In this document: positions 9,801 through 19,009 of the stretch, one piece after another
Layout: each line of letters opens with the position of its first letter
How positions within the stretch are numbered: the stretch's first letter is position 1
Origin: Parvularia atlantis
Taxonomy: Eukaryota; Opisthokonta; Rotosphaerida
Assembly: GCA_943704415.1 (NCBI GenBank)
Contig: CALSCO010000095.1
Span: 1 to 26,280, forward strand
Reading direction: 5' to 3'
DNA: 26,280 nt
Made by a program: the position numbers and the translations under genes
The notes under the pieces: model-generated
What the model was told of the DNA's origin: nothing
Seen by the model: only the letters and a program-made list of their open reading frames with translations
Database searches by the model: none

Positions 9801-12489
9801 GGCGCGGGCGCGACATGCGTGGCGACGTGCGGCACTGCCGAGTACGCCGACGGGGCGCAGGTGTGCCTCCCGTGCACGGCGCCCTGCGCGACCTGCACCG
9901 GCAGTGCGACGACGTGCACCAGCTGCCTTGCCGCGTCGGGCACGCCGTACCTGCAGGGCTCTTCGTGCGTGGCGTCGTGCTCGGGCGCGACGCCCGTGCT
10001 GTCGGGCTCGATATGCATCCCGCTCTGCAACGGCACGACGCCGTACCTCGACGAGGGCGTGTGCGTGGCGATCTGCGCCGGTGCGCGGCCGTTCTACCAA
10101 GGCGTGCAGTGCGTGGCTGCGTGCAACGCGACGCAGTTTACCGGCATGGACAACGTGTGTCAGCCGTGCAGTGCGCCGTGCCTGTCGTGCGGCAGCTCGG
10201 CGACGGCGTGCACGGCGTGCGCGGCCGCCGGCGCGACGCCGTACCTGCAGGGTGCGACTTGCGTGGCGACGTGCGCCGGCAACCGCTTCGTGGACATCGA
10301 CAACGTGTGCCAGCCGTGCGCGGTCGAGTGCACCGCGTGCGCCGGCAGCGAGACCACCTGCACAGTCTGCTCGAGCGGCACGTACCTGTCGGGCGCGAGC
10401 TGCGTCGCGGCGAGCGCGTGCCCGAGTGGCACCTTTGCCAACGTGGCCAACAACCGCTGCGACGCCTGCGCCGACGCGCAGTGCGCTAGCTGCACGTCGA
10501 CGCAGCCCGGCGCGTGCACGGCCTGCACCAACGGCCGCTTTCTGTTCAACCGGACGTGCGTTGCCGTTTGCCCGCGCGGCTCGTACAGCGTGCCCGAGAC
10601 AGCATCGTGCCCGCTGTGCGACGGCTCGTGCGGCGCGTGCAGCGGGCCGGCCGCGAGCAACTGCCTCGCATGCGACACGGGCCGGTTCCTGGCCGGCACG
10701 GCGTGCGTGACGGCGGCGGCCTGCCCGAGCCAGACGTTTGCCTCGGCCGCGCTTGGGCTGTGCCAGGCGTGCGATGCGGCCTGCGCGAGCTGCGCCGGCA
10801 ACGCGACGACGTGCACGGCGTGCTTTGGCGGCCTGCTGTACTTGTACAAGGGCCAGTGCGTCTTCAGCTGCCCCGCGGGCACGTCGGGCGCGGTCGGGCC
10901 GGGCGGTGTGCGCGTGTGCGAGCCGCAGATCGCCACGACCGTCTACGTCGATGCGCCGGCCGTGACGGGCAACGCGGCTTTCGTCACCGTCGCGCTGCAG
11001 CTGTTCCGGCTCACGGGCGACGGCACCGCAACCGCGGTCGACTTTGTCGAGCTGACGCGCTGCCCGGCCAGCACGCTGCTCTACGGCGGCATCCCCGCGA
11101 CGACGCTGCAGGCGCTCAGCGGCGGCGGCGGTGGCGCGTCGGCGGCCAACGCGTCGGCGGCGCTCGCGGTCAACATCATCGCGTTCACGTCGCCGTCGGT
11201 CTTTGTAACGCTGTGGGCCAACTGCACGGCAGGCGCGCACTACACCGGGTTCGACGTGAGCGCACCGGCCAACGCGATCGTGGGCGTGGGCGCGACGGCC
11301 AACGGGACGGCGTGCGGCGGCGGGCGCGTCGTGGCCGCATTCGACTTTGTGCTGACGGGCGGCGCCGCGCCCGTGTCGTGCCAGCCGACGAGCTGTGTGG
11401 GCTTCGAGGACGCCGCGGCGTTTGTGCGCTGGCCCAACGCGACGGTGGCGGCGGGCGTGGCCGTGAACGGGACGTGCTTCGAGGGTTTTGGCGGGCGGCC
11501 GACGCGCGCGTGCGCTAGCACGGGCTGGGCGCCGCAGCAGGGGCAGTGCATCCAGTGCGCGTCGGTGACCAACTGCGTGAGCTGCTCGGTCGGCGCAGGC
11601 GTGGTGTGCGAGGCGTGCGCGGCGGGCTACACGCTGCGGCAGAGCGCGTGCGTGAGCAGCAACGTGCAGACGATCTACTACCTGATCGGGCTCACGGGCG
11701 GGATGGGCGTGGTCTTTGCCGTGCTCTTCCTGGCGCACTTCCGCAAGCACGCCATCGCGGGCGCCGAGCTGCGCTCCGACTACCTCCGCGCGGGCCTGAC
11801 GCAGGTCCCGATGGTGTTTATCGGGTGCTTTGACGTGATCACGGACGCGTTCTTCATCGTCAACGTCGCCACAGTGGCCGGCGCGGCCGGTTTCTTCTAC
11901 GCCTCGCTCGTCTTCACCATCGTGCCGTACACGCTCAGCCTGGCCGTGGCCCTCGCCGTGGCGCTCCAGCGGGCCTACGGCGCCGGCAGCCGCGTCGTGC
12001 GCCGGACGTGGTTCGCCGCCGTGCTGTTCACGTTCCTCTCGGGCGACGCTGTCACGTCGTTCTCGCTCGCCCTCGCCGTGCGGCGCCTGCTCGAAAACAG
12101 CAAGGCGACGACGTCGATGTACGCCGACGCGTTTGGCACGAGCGCGCGACCGGCGGCGATTGTGCTGTTTGCGGCCAAGCTCGCGCTCAAGGACCTGCCG
12201 CAGCTGATCATCCAGGCGCTCTTCCTCAGCCAGGCGACCGAGGTGCGCCGTGCTGAACGCTCGTTCACGCTTGTTCGACTGACGCTCGCGGCCCTCGCAG
12301 ACAAGCCCCATCGTCGTGCTCGCGCTGGCCGCGACCATTGTCACGACGGCCGTGGGCCTGTTTGTCTTCCTGTTCTTCACGGCCATCCCGCTCTTCGAGG
12401 GCCGCATGGGTGGCGGCGACGACGACATCGCCCTGTCGCGCGTGGGCTTTGTCACCGCGACCGGCGCGTCCCAGAGCAGCCTGCTGTGA
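6813..12489 (+). CDS. Large surface protein: twin FG-GAP propellers, furin-like cysteine-rich stalk, polytopic membrane domain
   Basis: Two exons (6813-12242, 12301-12489; intron 58 nt with CTGAC) encode 1,872 residues. A signal peptide (RRRF then a Leu run, about 1-24) is followed by 14 FG-GAP-like blades of the form GDxFGxxVAxxGxxVVVGAP. Each usually ends YVFSC...SC, suggesting a disulfide per blade. Seven blades (about 25-418) precede an EGF-like spacer (420-450) and seven more (452-840), then another EGF-like module. Residues about 870-1370 are furin-like/growth-factor-receptor-type repeats (CxxCxxxCATCxGSATTCTxC). A beta-rich domain (about 1371-1515) and a sushi-like module (1522-1575) precede about six membrane helices (1618-1860). 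The last holds FDVITDAFFIVN and KDLPQLIIQALFL; PQLxxQ also occurs in XK-related proteins, a weak similarity. Likely adhesion or sensing at the plasma membrane; this is inference from architecture. Ligand unknown. Confidence 0.85.
6842..6866 (+). repeat. CTC trinucleotide run encoding the signal-peptide leucines
   Basis: Eight CTC/CTCCTC-type units code for consecutive leucines in the hydrophobic core of the signal peptide. Length change here would alter signal strength without breaking frame. Confidence 0.7.
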
Positions 12490-12685
12490 GAAGCAGTTGC
12501 GATTGTGTCTCAGGCTGCAAAACGGCATGTCTCACTCAGGTCCGACTCGGTCCGGCGAGTCTCTGATTGGTCTCGTGACCCGACCCGACCCGCCGCTGGA
12601 ATTGTTGTTTATCCGGCGCCACTGCTCGGTCGCTGACGCCGTCGCCGGTCGCTGACACACATGCGCGCTACCGCCGCACAGCGAC
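12490..12685. other. Intergenic between two tandem surface-protein genes
   Basis: A 196-base gap on the + strand between the propeller protein stop and the next ATG. It holds the 3' UTR of the first gene and the promoter of the second. No AATAAA or TATA motif is visible. Confidence 0.5.
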
Positions 12686-14944
12686 ATGGAAAACCGTCCG
12701 CTGCTACACTCGGGCCGCGCGCGCACCGACAGCGGCGCGACGGGCGACACACACAACGGCGCCGACTACGACAAGCTCGACGACGACGAGCGCGCCTTGA
12801 CAGCCCGGCAGCTGCGCCTGCTGACGGCCGCGCTGGCCGTGACGGCGCTGGTCGTGCTGGGCCTGGCGGTCTTTGTTGGCGTGACGTACGCCCGTGCGTC
12901 GCAAGAGGGACGGGGCGTGAAACGCGGCTGAAACGCACCCGTGACGCACGCAGAAACACAGGATGCGCTGCGCCGGAACCAGCAGCAGACGGCCGGTGCG
13001 CGCCGGCCCATGACACGGACGCTCGCGGCGATCGATCGATGACATGCGCCCGCAGACGCCATCGGCAGCCTCGTCGCCGCGAGCGACATCACCTGCACCA
13101 TCACCTGCCGCAACGGCGGCGCGCCGACGGCCGACTGCCTCGCATGCAGCTGCTCGGCCGACTGGACCGGCGCGGCGTGCGAGACCCCCGCGGCCTGCGC
13201 GGACGTATGCGCGCACTCGCCCGGCCTGTGCGCGTGCGGCGGCCGCGGGCAGCTCAATGTGGCGACGTGCGCGTGCGACTGCTGGGCCGGCAACTCGGGC
13301 GATGCCTGCGAGAGTGCGCGCGCGCCGCTCTGGGGCAGCTGTGCCGTGCTCACGCCCTCGTCGTCGCGCAGCCTTCGACAACGCGACGTCGACCGAGAGC
13401 GTCGCGGCGCACACCGCGGCGATGCTCGGCAAGCTCGCCGCGCCCGCCGCCGTGCGGCAGCAGCGCAAGCGCACCGCGGGCGCCGACGTCGTCGCGGCGG
13501 TGCTCGGCCGCGGCGTTGACGCGACCAAGCAGCTGCTTGACAGTAAGGCGTTCTGCGCCGACGCCGACATCGAGGCGGCGCCCTGCAGTGCCGAGCTGCG
13601 GTGCGTGCGCGCGCGTCGTGCGTGCGTCGGCGTGACTGAGTGTGCGCGCACAACTCAACAGCACGTACCCGACAGGCAAGATCTGGGAGCGGCTCGAAGT
13701 CGTCCGCTGCGAGACGCAGGCCGAGTGCGACCGCGCCCTGCTCGACACGCCCCTCCACGGCCAGCTCACTGCGTTCCGCCTGCCCGCGCCGACCAAGATC
13801 TTCCACCGCCGCGACGTGGCCGACGGCGCGGAGGATGAGCAGCAGCCCGGCGTCACCGGCACACTCACGGCCGAGATGGGTACGGCCGCGGCGAACCCGG
13901 CCGACGCGCCGACTGCCGAGCGCCGCCGCACATACGTGCCCGTGATCGAGGCGTCTGTGCCGTGGTGGTCGTCGGCGATCGTCCTGCGCGCCGTGCCTGA
14001 CCTGGTCGACCTCGTCAGCTTCCTCGCCATGTTCACCTACGAGAGCTACCGCGAAGCGTGCGTTCGCCCCTCGCCTGTCGCCGCCACTGCACACCAACAC
14101 GCCCCTCTGACAGCTACCAGCTCGTGCTGCAGGCGCTCGGCGTGGGCGTGATCAACCGCGTCATCGCCGGCGGCGTGTTTGACGAGGTGACCCTGCGCGA
14201 CAGCCGCGGCGTGGTGCGGGTCCTCCCTGTTGCTGGGTGCCGGTGCCGACGCTGAGCCGCGCGCAGATCCTCGAGCGCTGGACGACGTGCGTGCCGAGCT
14301 TTGAGCAGTGCGACCGCGAACAACTGCGCGCCTTTGTGGCGTACGCGGCCGGCAACCCGGTGCCGATCCTGTACGACAGCGTGCCGACGGTCGACGTGAC
14401 GCGCGCGCTCAACCGCGCCGTGGCCATTGAGATCGAGCGCGCCGTCGACGGCGAGGTGTCTGGCGAGATCCAGCCGCTCAAGGACGAGCTTGAGGCGTGC
14501 CCCGTGTGCGCGAGCGGCCGCGGCACGTGCTCGGGGCCGGGCACCGGCGGCCAGTGCGTCTGCGCCAACGCGGAGCTGCTCGGCGCGACCTGCGCGCGCT
14601 GCGCAAACGGGGCCTACGACGCGGCCTGCACCGCGCCCAAGGTCTTCTCGGCCAAGAAGACGGGCTGCGCGCAGCAGACGCTCACCCTCGCCGACGTCAC
14701 CTTCTCGCAGGACGAGTGCGTACCGCGTGGCGGCGCGTGCGTGCGCTCATCGCGGGCGCACAGGTGCACGCTCTCGGGCATCCACGAGGACGGCATCACG
14801 GGCTCGCCCTCGCTCAGCCTCGTGTCGCAGTCGTGCCAGCTCACGACCAGCGGCGGCGCGTGGCTGCTGCAAGCGCAGGGCCAGCGCGGCGTCTTTGGCA
14901 ACTGCGGCCTCGTCACCTGCACCGTGACCTGCCGGCGCCGCTGA
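12686..14944 (+). CDS. Signal-anchored EGF-like protein, function unknown
   Basis: Six exons keep frame to 622 residues: 12686-12893, 13056-13313, 13372-13600, 13662-14057, 14114-14213, 14267-14944. A short acidic cytoplasmic N-terminus (MENRPLLHSGRAR, with a dileucine) precedes one hydrophobic helix at about 46-69, so it looks like a type II membrane protein with the rest outside. The ectodomain begins with EGF-like modules (TCRNGG, CSADWTGAACE, CDCWAGNSGDACE). A long domain follows that I do not recognise (about 165-470). Later come a second EGF-like segment (CPVCASGRGTCSG, CVCANAELLGATC) and a cysteine-rich C-terminus (FGNCGLVTCTVTC). It sits directly downstream of the propeller protein on the same strand; both are surface proteins, but cooperation is only a guess. 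The 3' end is uncertain: a 37-nt GC-AG intron could extend it to a stop at 15024-15026. Confidence 0.7.
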
Positions 14945-15048
14945 GCTCTGTGTGCGTCGCTGTTGTACCAGAACTGCCAACGCGCCGGTGGCCTACGAGC
15001 GCGAGTGCGGAGCACCGTCGTCGTGAAGGAGGCGTGTCATTTTACGTG

Positions 15049-16696
15049 ATGGGCGACCGTGACGAGACCGCTGCGCTCGTGCTCGAGGCCGACGAGCAGT
15101 GCGCGACCTGCCCGCCGTGTGCGCGCTGATCGCGGGCCGTGCGCGATGCCCGATGCGCAGGTACCAGCTCGTGTGCGCGGTCGAGCGCGTGCTCAGCGCT
15201 CAGGCGGCCCGCGCGCGCGCCGACATCGCGCGGCTGCTGCGGATGCGCGCCGACGCCCTCGCCGACCCGGACGGCTACGTGCGGCGCCTCGCGGCCGGGG
15301 TGCGGCGTGCGCGCGCGTGGCGCGTGGCGGGGAGGGGGGCGATGGTGCTGACGCGTACGGCGTGGGGACAAGACGGCCGAGCACGCGCCGCTGCACCAGG
15401 CCGTGGCGACCGTGCCGGCCATCGACCTGCGGCAGTACGGACCGGGCGGGCCGGGCGAGCGGCGGCGGCTGCGCGCGCGGACAGCGCCTGTCACGGGCCC
15501 CGCGCTGAGCACGGTGCTGGACGAGCTCGCGGCGTCGCGCGGCCGTGCCGATGCCGCCGCGTCGACCGTCGCGCCGCCGCAGCAGCAGCCCGTGCAGCCG
15601 AGCGATGCGCCCATGGCGACGTCGACGCCCACGTCCACGCCGTCGTCGCCGCCGGCATCGCGACCGCCGCGCCAGACCGCGCCGCGCCGACGGTCTGACA
15701 GCGACGGCGACCACAGCGGGAGCGACGGGGCGGCGCAGCGCCGGCGCACCGGCACCGGGCCGGCCTCGTCCACGTACAACCAGCCGTGGACGCCCGAGGA
15801 GCAGCGCCGGCTGGAGGAGCTGCTGCTGGTGTACCCGGACGAGGACGTGCTGGCGCAGCGCTACACCAAGATCTCGCGCGCGCTCGGGACGCGCACGCCG
15901 CAGCAGGTCGTGTCGTTGCGCTGTCGTCTTGCGGCCCGCTCACTCGCCGCGCGTGCGTGCGTGTCTGCGGCAGGTGGGCAGTCGCATCCAGAAGTACTTC
16001 ATCTACCTGGCCAAGAACGGCAAGCCGGTGCCAGGGCGCATGACGTTCGACTTCAAGGTGCGCGGCGCTGGCACTGGCAGCAGCGCGCGCGTGACGGGCG
16101 GCGGCGGCGGCGGCGGCTCAGCACTATCGCGGCTCGGGCGGCAACGACGCGACGTTTGCGACACAGCCCCGTGTGCCTGACGCAGGACCGGCGAGCAGGA
16201 TCCTGCGGCACAGCCGGCGGCCGACGGGCAGCACGTGGGACAACGGCGGGAGCGGCAACGAGCTGAGCGACCACGACGACGGCGGCGGCTCGGCGCGCGA
16301 GCGGTCGAGTCCGCAGGTGCACGTGGGCTTCCGGTGCGATGGGTGCGGCGTCGAGCCGATCGTGGGCGTGCGGTGGACGTGCCGCGACTGCGCCGAGCTG
16401 GACCTGTGCGGGCAGTGCGACCGCGCGACCTTTGCGCACGGTGCGGCCGGCTGTGCGGCGTGAGCTTGGCGTGATCGCGTGCGACCACCGCCTCAGGCGA
16501 GCATGTGCCACAGCACCGCTTCGAGCGGGTCGAGCGCGCCGAGGCCGTGCACGGGCAGGACGCCGACTACGCATCACTCCTGGGCGAGTACAACTACCTC
16601 GACCCGGTGCGCGTCAAGGTTGGCCCCGGGTTTGCTGAAACGCGCGGTATGGGCGCGCGCGGCAGAACTTTAACCCAGCGTGAGCGTGCCCGGTAG
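15049..16696 (+). CDS. ZZZ3: ZZZ3-like SANT/Myb and ZZ zinc-finger protein
   Basis: In animals ZZZ3 is a subunit of the ATAC histone acetyltransferase complex, with its ZZ finger reading the histone H3 tail. Six exons (15049-15116, 15161-15299, 15373-15906, 15974-16057, 16119-16452, 16497-16696) give 452 residues in frame; the human protein is about 900, so the long N-terminus is absent. Diagnostic features: SANT helices [17 protein letters not shown] and [21 protein letters not shown] followed by [11 protein letters not shown] finger [23 protein letters not shown] and LCGQCD with the Cys pairs intact; and the end motif YNYLDP, which I recall from animal ZZZ3. Between SANT and ZZ lies a Ser/Gly/Asp-rich linker. 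The gene follows the EGF-protein gene by about 100 bp on the same strand. Nuclear, chromatin-associated by homology. Confidence 0.88.
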
Positions 16697-16962
16697 CGAT
16701 CAGCAGAGTGGCGTCGTGCACTGCGCAGCTGGCAGAACGGAATTTTATTTCCAGCTGAACGCTTCAAACAAGACAAAAGAGCAACGACACATCGAGTGAG
16801 ACATGATCAAAGAAACAAACTGAACGACAAATCGAAAAGGGAAAGAAACCAACGGGTGCATCAGGGCAAGCAGAGGAGGACGAACGGTGCTCAGACAGCC
16901 GCCCGGAGCCTAATCACTACCAGTAGAAGGTAAGAAGATAGAATAGAACCTATCAGAAAAAG
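16697..16962. other. Convergent 3' flank of ZZZ3 and protease genes
   Basis: This region is clearly AT-richer than the ZZZ3 exons and A-rich on the + strand (about 16765-16960). It has no reading frame of note. It should contain the 3' UTRs of both converging genes. Confidence 0.5.
16744..16749 (-). terminator. Candidate poly-A signal AATAAA for the protease gene
   Basis: The complement of TTTATT at 16744-16749 reads AATAAA on the - strand, about 215 nt after the protease stop. Placement is plausible for a 3' end, but a hexamer in AT-rich DNA is weak evidence. Confidence 0.35.
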
Positions 16963-18576
16963 TTAGGATCGTCCTGGAGTGTCCTTGTCATGCGCAACCC
17001 GGGTGTCACTGCTATCGAAAAACCAGACGTACGAAATGTTGCCGGTATCATCACTTGACACTGGATCGCTTGACACTGGCTCAGGCACCGTGACGTTCAT
17101 GCGCGTACTAAACCATTCCAAGGCGTCGCTGAGGCACGTTCCAAACGACGCGGTTTCCCAGAGCTCCAGCGACGGTTGCGCTTTTTTAAAGTGATGGCTT
17201 TTGTACGAGCTGGTCAATGAATGAACGGCGATCGGATATCGCATGCACCCTTGAACGGCATAATAGACGGAACCACTGTCGTTGTTCGTCGTAAATGGGC
17301 GCTGTGGTTGGTGGCGCACAGCAATCATACGCGGAAGCAGTTTGACTTTCTCGCTGGTGTCGGTAGCTGCCGCGGCTGCTGTCCTTGATGCACTTGCGCG
17401 CGCGTCCAACAGCAGACCGCTCGTGTAGCCGGAGCCGTGTCCGAGCTTCATTATCTCTGTACCGGGCGCAAAGGACTCCACAGGCGCGATAGGTTTAAAG
17501 TAGTCTACGTTGTGTTTCAAATATTCTTCCCAATAGTCAACAAAGATTCCCTTGTCATCCCATCTCGAGGACAATGGGTTCAAAAGCCTGGATACACTGT
17601 CTGGCAATGGATTCTTCAACTTCAGGATAGCGATATCCAGGAATATCAGCGCATCGCCTGAAACCCATGTGCCGTTATAGATATGGCTATTGTCCTTGAT
17701 ACAACGAGCGTTGGAAACAACATGTGCTGCGGTAATCACGTAAAAGTTCCCTCCAATTTTCATGAAGCCTCCGGCTGTACCTGTCGGGTCCATTATCTTT
17801 TCTGGAATGCTCTCCTGCACCAGATCGTCAACGATATCCCAGAGAAATTGTGAACCCGCGTTGTAGCTCGTGCCCGCGTCCATGTGCGCAAGCCTGCACG
17901 TACTGTCCACTTCGTAGGCAATGATGTCATCCAGTACAGGCATCACCAGGTCAGCAGTCGGAAGCTTCAACTCCTGCTTCTTCTCCAGGTTCTTGTATTC
18001 TTCCTTGAAGCGAGACAAAAAAACTTCTTTCTCCAGTTGACCTGAGATAAAGAAACGCGGCGGCTGAGCCCGGTCGTCAATGTAATATCTAGTCACGCGA
18101 AGTTGTTCAAGGAGTGCATGCAGCTCAGGCGTGAGACTGGTGCCAAGCATCAGGCTTCGCAAAACAGCAAGCGTCTTTTTGCGCTCGAGAGCATCAACAA
18201 TCTGCTCTTTTCCCACGTCATCGCTGCCGATCTGAAGCTGTCGGAAAAGGTTCTCTAAAGCGCCAGCACGCGCTGAGTCTGCAGCCTGAGTGTCGGTTGT
18301 GCCTATGTCGGCGACGTGCCCCACAGTGGCATTCTTGAGAGCCGTTATTAAAGTCTTGGCCCGTGTCCGCGTCTGCAAAGGCACATGTCGCAGCGCGTAT
18401 GTGCTCTTTCTGAATTCTTCTGCCAATTGGTGCACTTCGTCGCTATCGCGCAACGGAATAGTGCGCGCAAAGAGCTCCAAGAGGCGCACGACCAGATCAC
18501 GGTCAAACCTCGTCAGATAGTAGCTGTTGCCTAAAAGACGCTCAGCATTTTCAAGTATACGAAGCGACGTATGCAT
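16963..18576 (-). CDS. Trypsin-like serine protease-fold protein, intronless and compositionally distinct
   Basis: The 537-residue product has a chymotrypsin-like core in its C-terminal half. GGNFYVITAAHVV supplies catalytic His285, DIAILKL a likely Asp314, and NNDSGSVYYAV the nucleophile Ser434, as in the GDSG motif of family S1. GTAGGFMKIGG and MKLGHGSGYTSG resemble barrel strands. The N-terminal half (about 1-240) is helical and charged (RFKEEYKNLEKKQELKL) and not recognised. There is no signal peptide or membrane helix, so it is probably intracellular. The ATG at 18576 is chosen because the frame has a stop just upstream. Unlike the multi-exon genes around it, it has no introns, uses many A/T-ending codons and is visibly less GC-rich. 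This suggests horizontal acquisition, a lineage-specific expanded family, or retroposition of a lower-GC gene. The protease fold is likely; activity and substrate are unknown. Confidence 0.75.
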   Translation of the reverse strand: MHTSLRILENAERLLGNSYYLTRFDRDLVVRLLELFARTIPLRDSDEVHQLAEEFRKSTYALRHVPLQTRTRAKTLITALKNATVGHVADIGTTDTQAADSARAGALENLFRQLQIGSDDVGKEQIVDALERKKTLAVLRSLMLGTSLTPELHALLEQLRVTRYYIDDRAQPPRFFISGQLEKEVFLSRFKEEYKNLEKKQELKLPTADLVMPVLDDIIAYEVDSTCRLAHMDAGTSYNAGSQFLWDIVDDLVQESIPEKIMDPTGTAGGFMKIGGNFYVITAAHVVSNARCIKDNSHIYNGTWVSGDALIFLDIAILKLKNPLPDSVSRLLNPLSSRWDDKGIFVDYWEEYLKHNVDYFKPIAPVESFAPGTEIMKLGHGSGYTSGLLLDARASASRTAAAAATDTSEKVKLLPRMIAVRHQPQRPFTTNNDSGSVYYAVQGCMRYPIAVHSLTSSYKSHHFKKAQPSLELWETASFGTCLSDALEWFSTRMNVTVPEPVSSDPVSSDDTGNISYVWFFDSSDTRVAHDKDTPGRS

Positions 18577-18679
18577 TAAAATGTCCAACTTCTGCCAGTT
18601 CGTTCTTCAGCTTTAGATTCCCGAGCTCTGAGGCGTTCGCAGCCACGGCGGGCCCGCTGGCGGGTGCCGGATGGCTCAT
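18551..18679 (-). CDS. Possible upstream ORF or missed N-terminus of the protease gene
   Basis: A 42-codon frame beginning MSHPAPASGP and running through NLKLKNELAEV ends at 18551, overlapping the protease start in another frame. It could be an upstream ORF that limits translation. Its first 31 residues could also be the true N-terminus joined by splicing or offset by a one-base sequence error. Confidence 0.3.
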   Translation of the reverse strand: MSHPAPASGPAVAANASELGNLKLKNELAEVGHFNAYVASYT

Positions 18680-19009
18680 TGCCAGGACGCAAGTGCAGAA
18701 TACGCAAATTGAGTCGGCGTGGTCTGGGGCGCTCTTGCGAGAAATGCTCAGACGCTCCACTGGCAGACGACGAGCCCTGTGGTTATGTTGAAGCGGTTGA
18801 AGGCAGAGACGAAAGACGGCAGCACACGCTGCTCGGCGGCAGCAGGTGTGGCCGAGGGCGTGCTGGTGCGGCGACCACTGTGACCGCTGTAGCGACGGCG
18901 GACGGCAAACGGACGACGGGCCTTCCGTTGGTTCTGCGGAAATGCCAACTTCTGGCATAGTTACGAACAGTGACAGCGTCGTGCTACCCACTTGCGCTGA
19001 CCACGACGA
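18680..19009. other. Divergent promoter region between protease and exportin-7 genes
   Basis: About 330 bases lie between the two divergent genes. Open frames cross the region on both strands, but none shows recognisable protein features. No TATA box, RNA gene or repeat family was seen. Both promoters are expected here. Confidence 0.5.

Noticed and set aside
7862-10489. An 875-codon alternative frame on the + strand
   Set aside because: It overlaps the propeller gene in another frame and is Arg-rich without motifs; the real frame has clear FG-GAP and Cys patterns.
9162-12455. A 1,097-codon open frame on the - strand
   Set aside because: It is antisense to the cysteine-rich surface gene. It consists of Arg/Ala-rich repeats typical of shadow frames in GC-rich coding DNA, with no domain.
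14737-14763. A 27-nt GTGCGTGCG...GCACAG segment that could be an intron or exitron
   Set aside because: It is in frame, has no stop and no CTGAC-like branch motif, and is shorter than any well-supported intron here. Treated as coding.
16697-16962. Terminal repeats or target duplications marking the protease as a mobile element
   Set aside because: I compared the flanks by eye and found no matching direct or inverted repeats at 16700-16960 and 18580-18700.
18664-18960. A 98-codon + strand frame upstream of exportin-7
   Set aside because: No recognisable features, and it lies in the shared promoter region with unremarkable composition.
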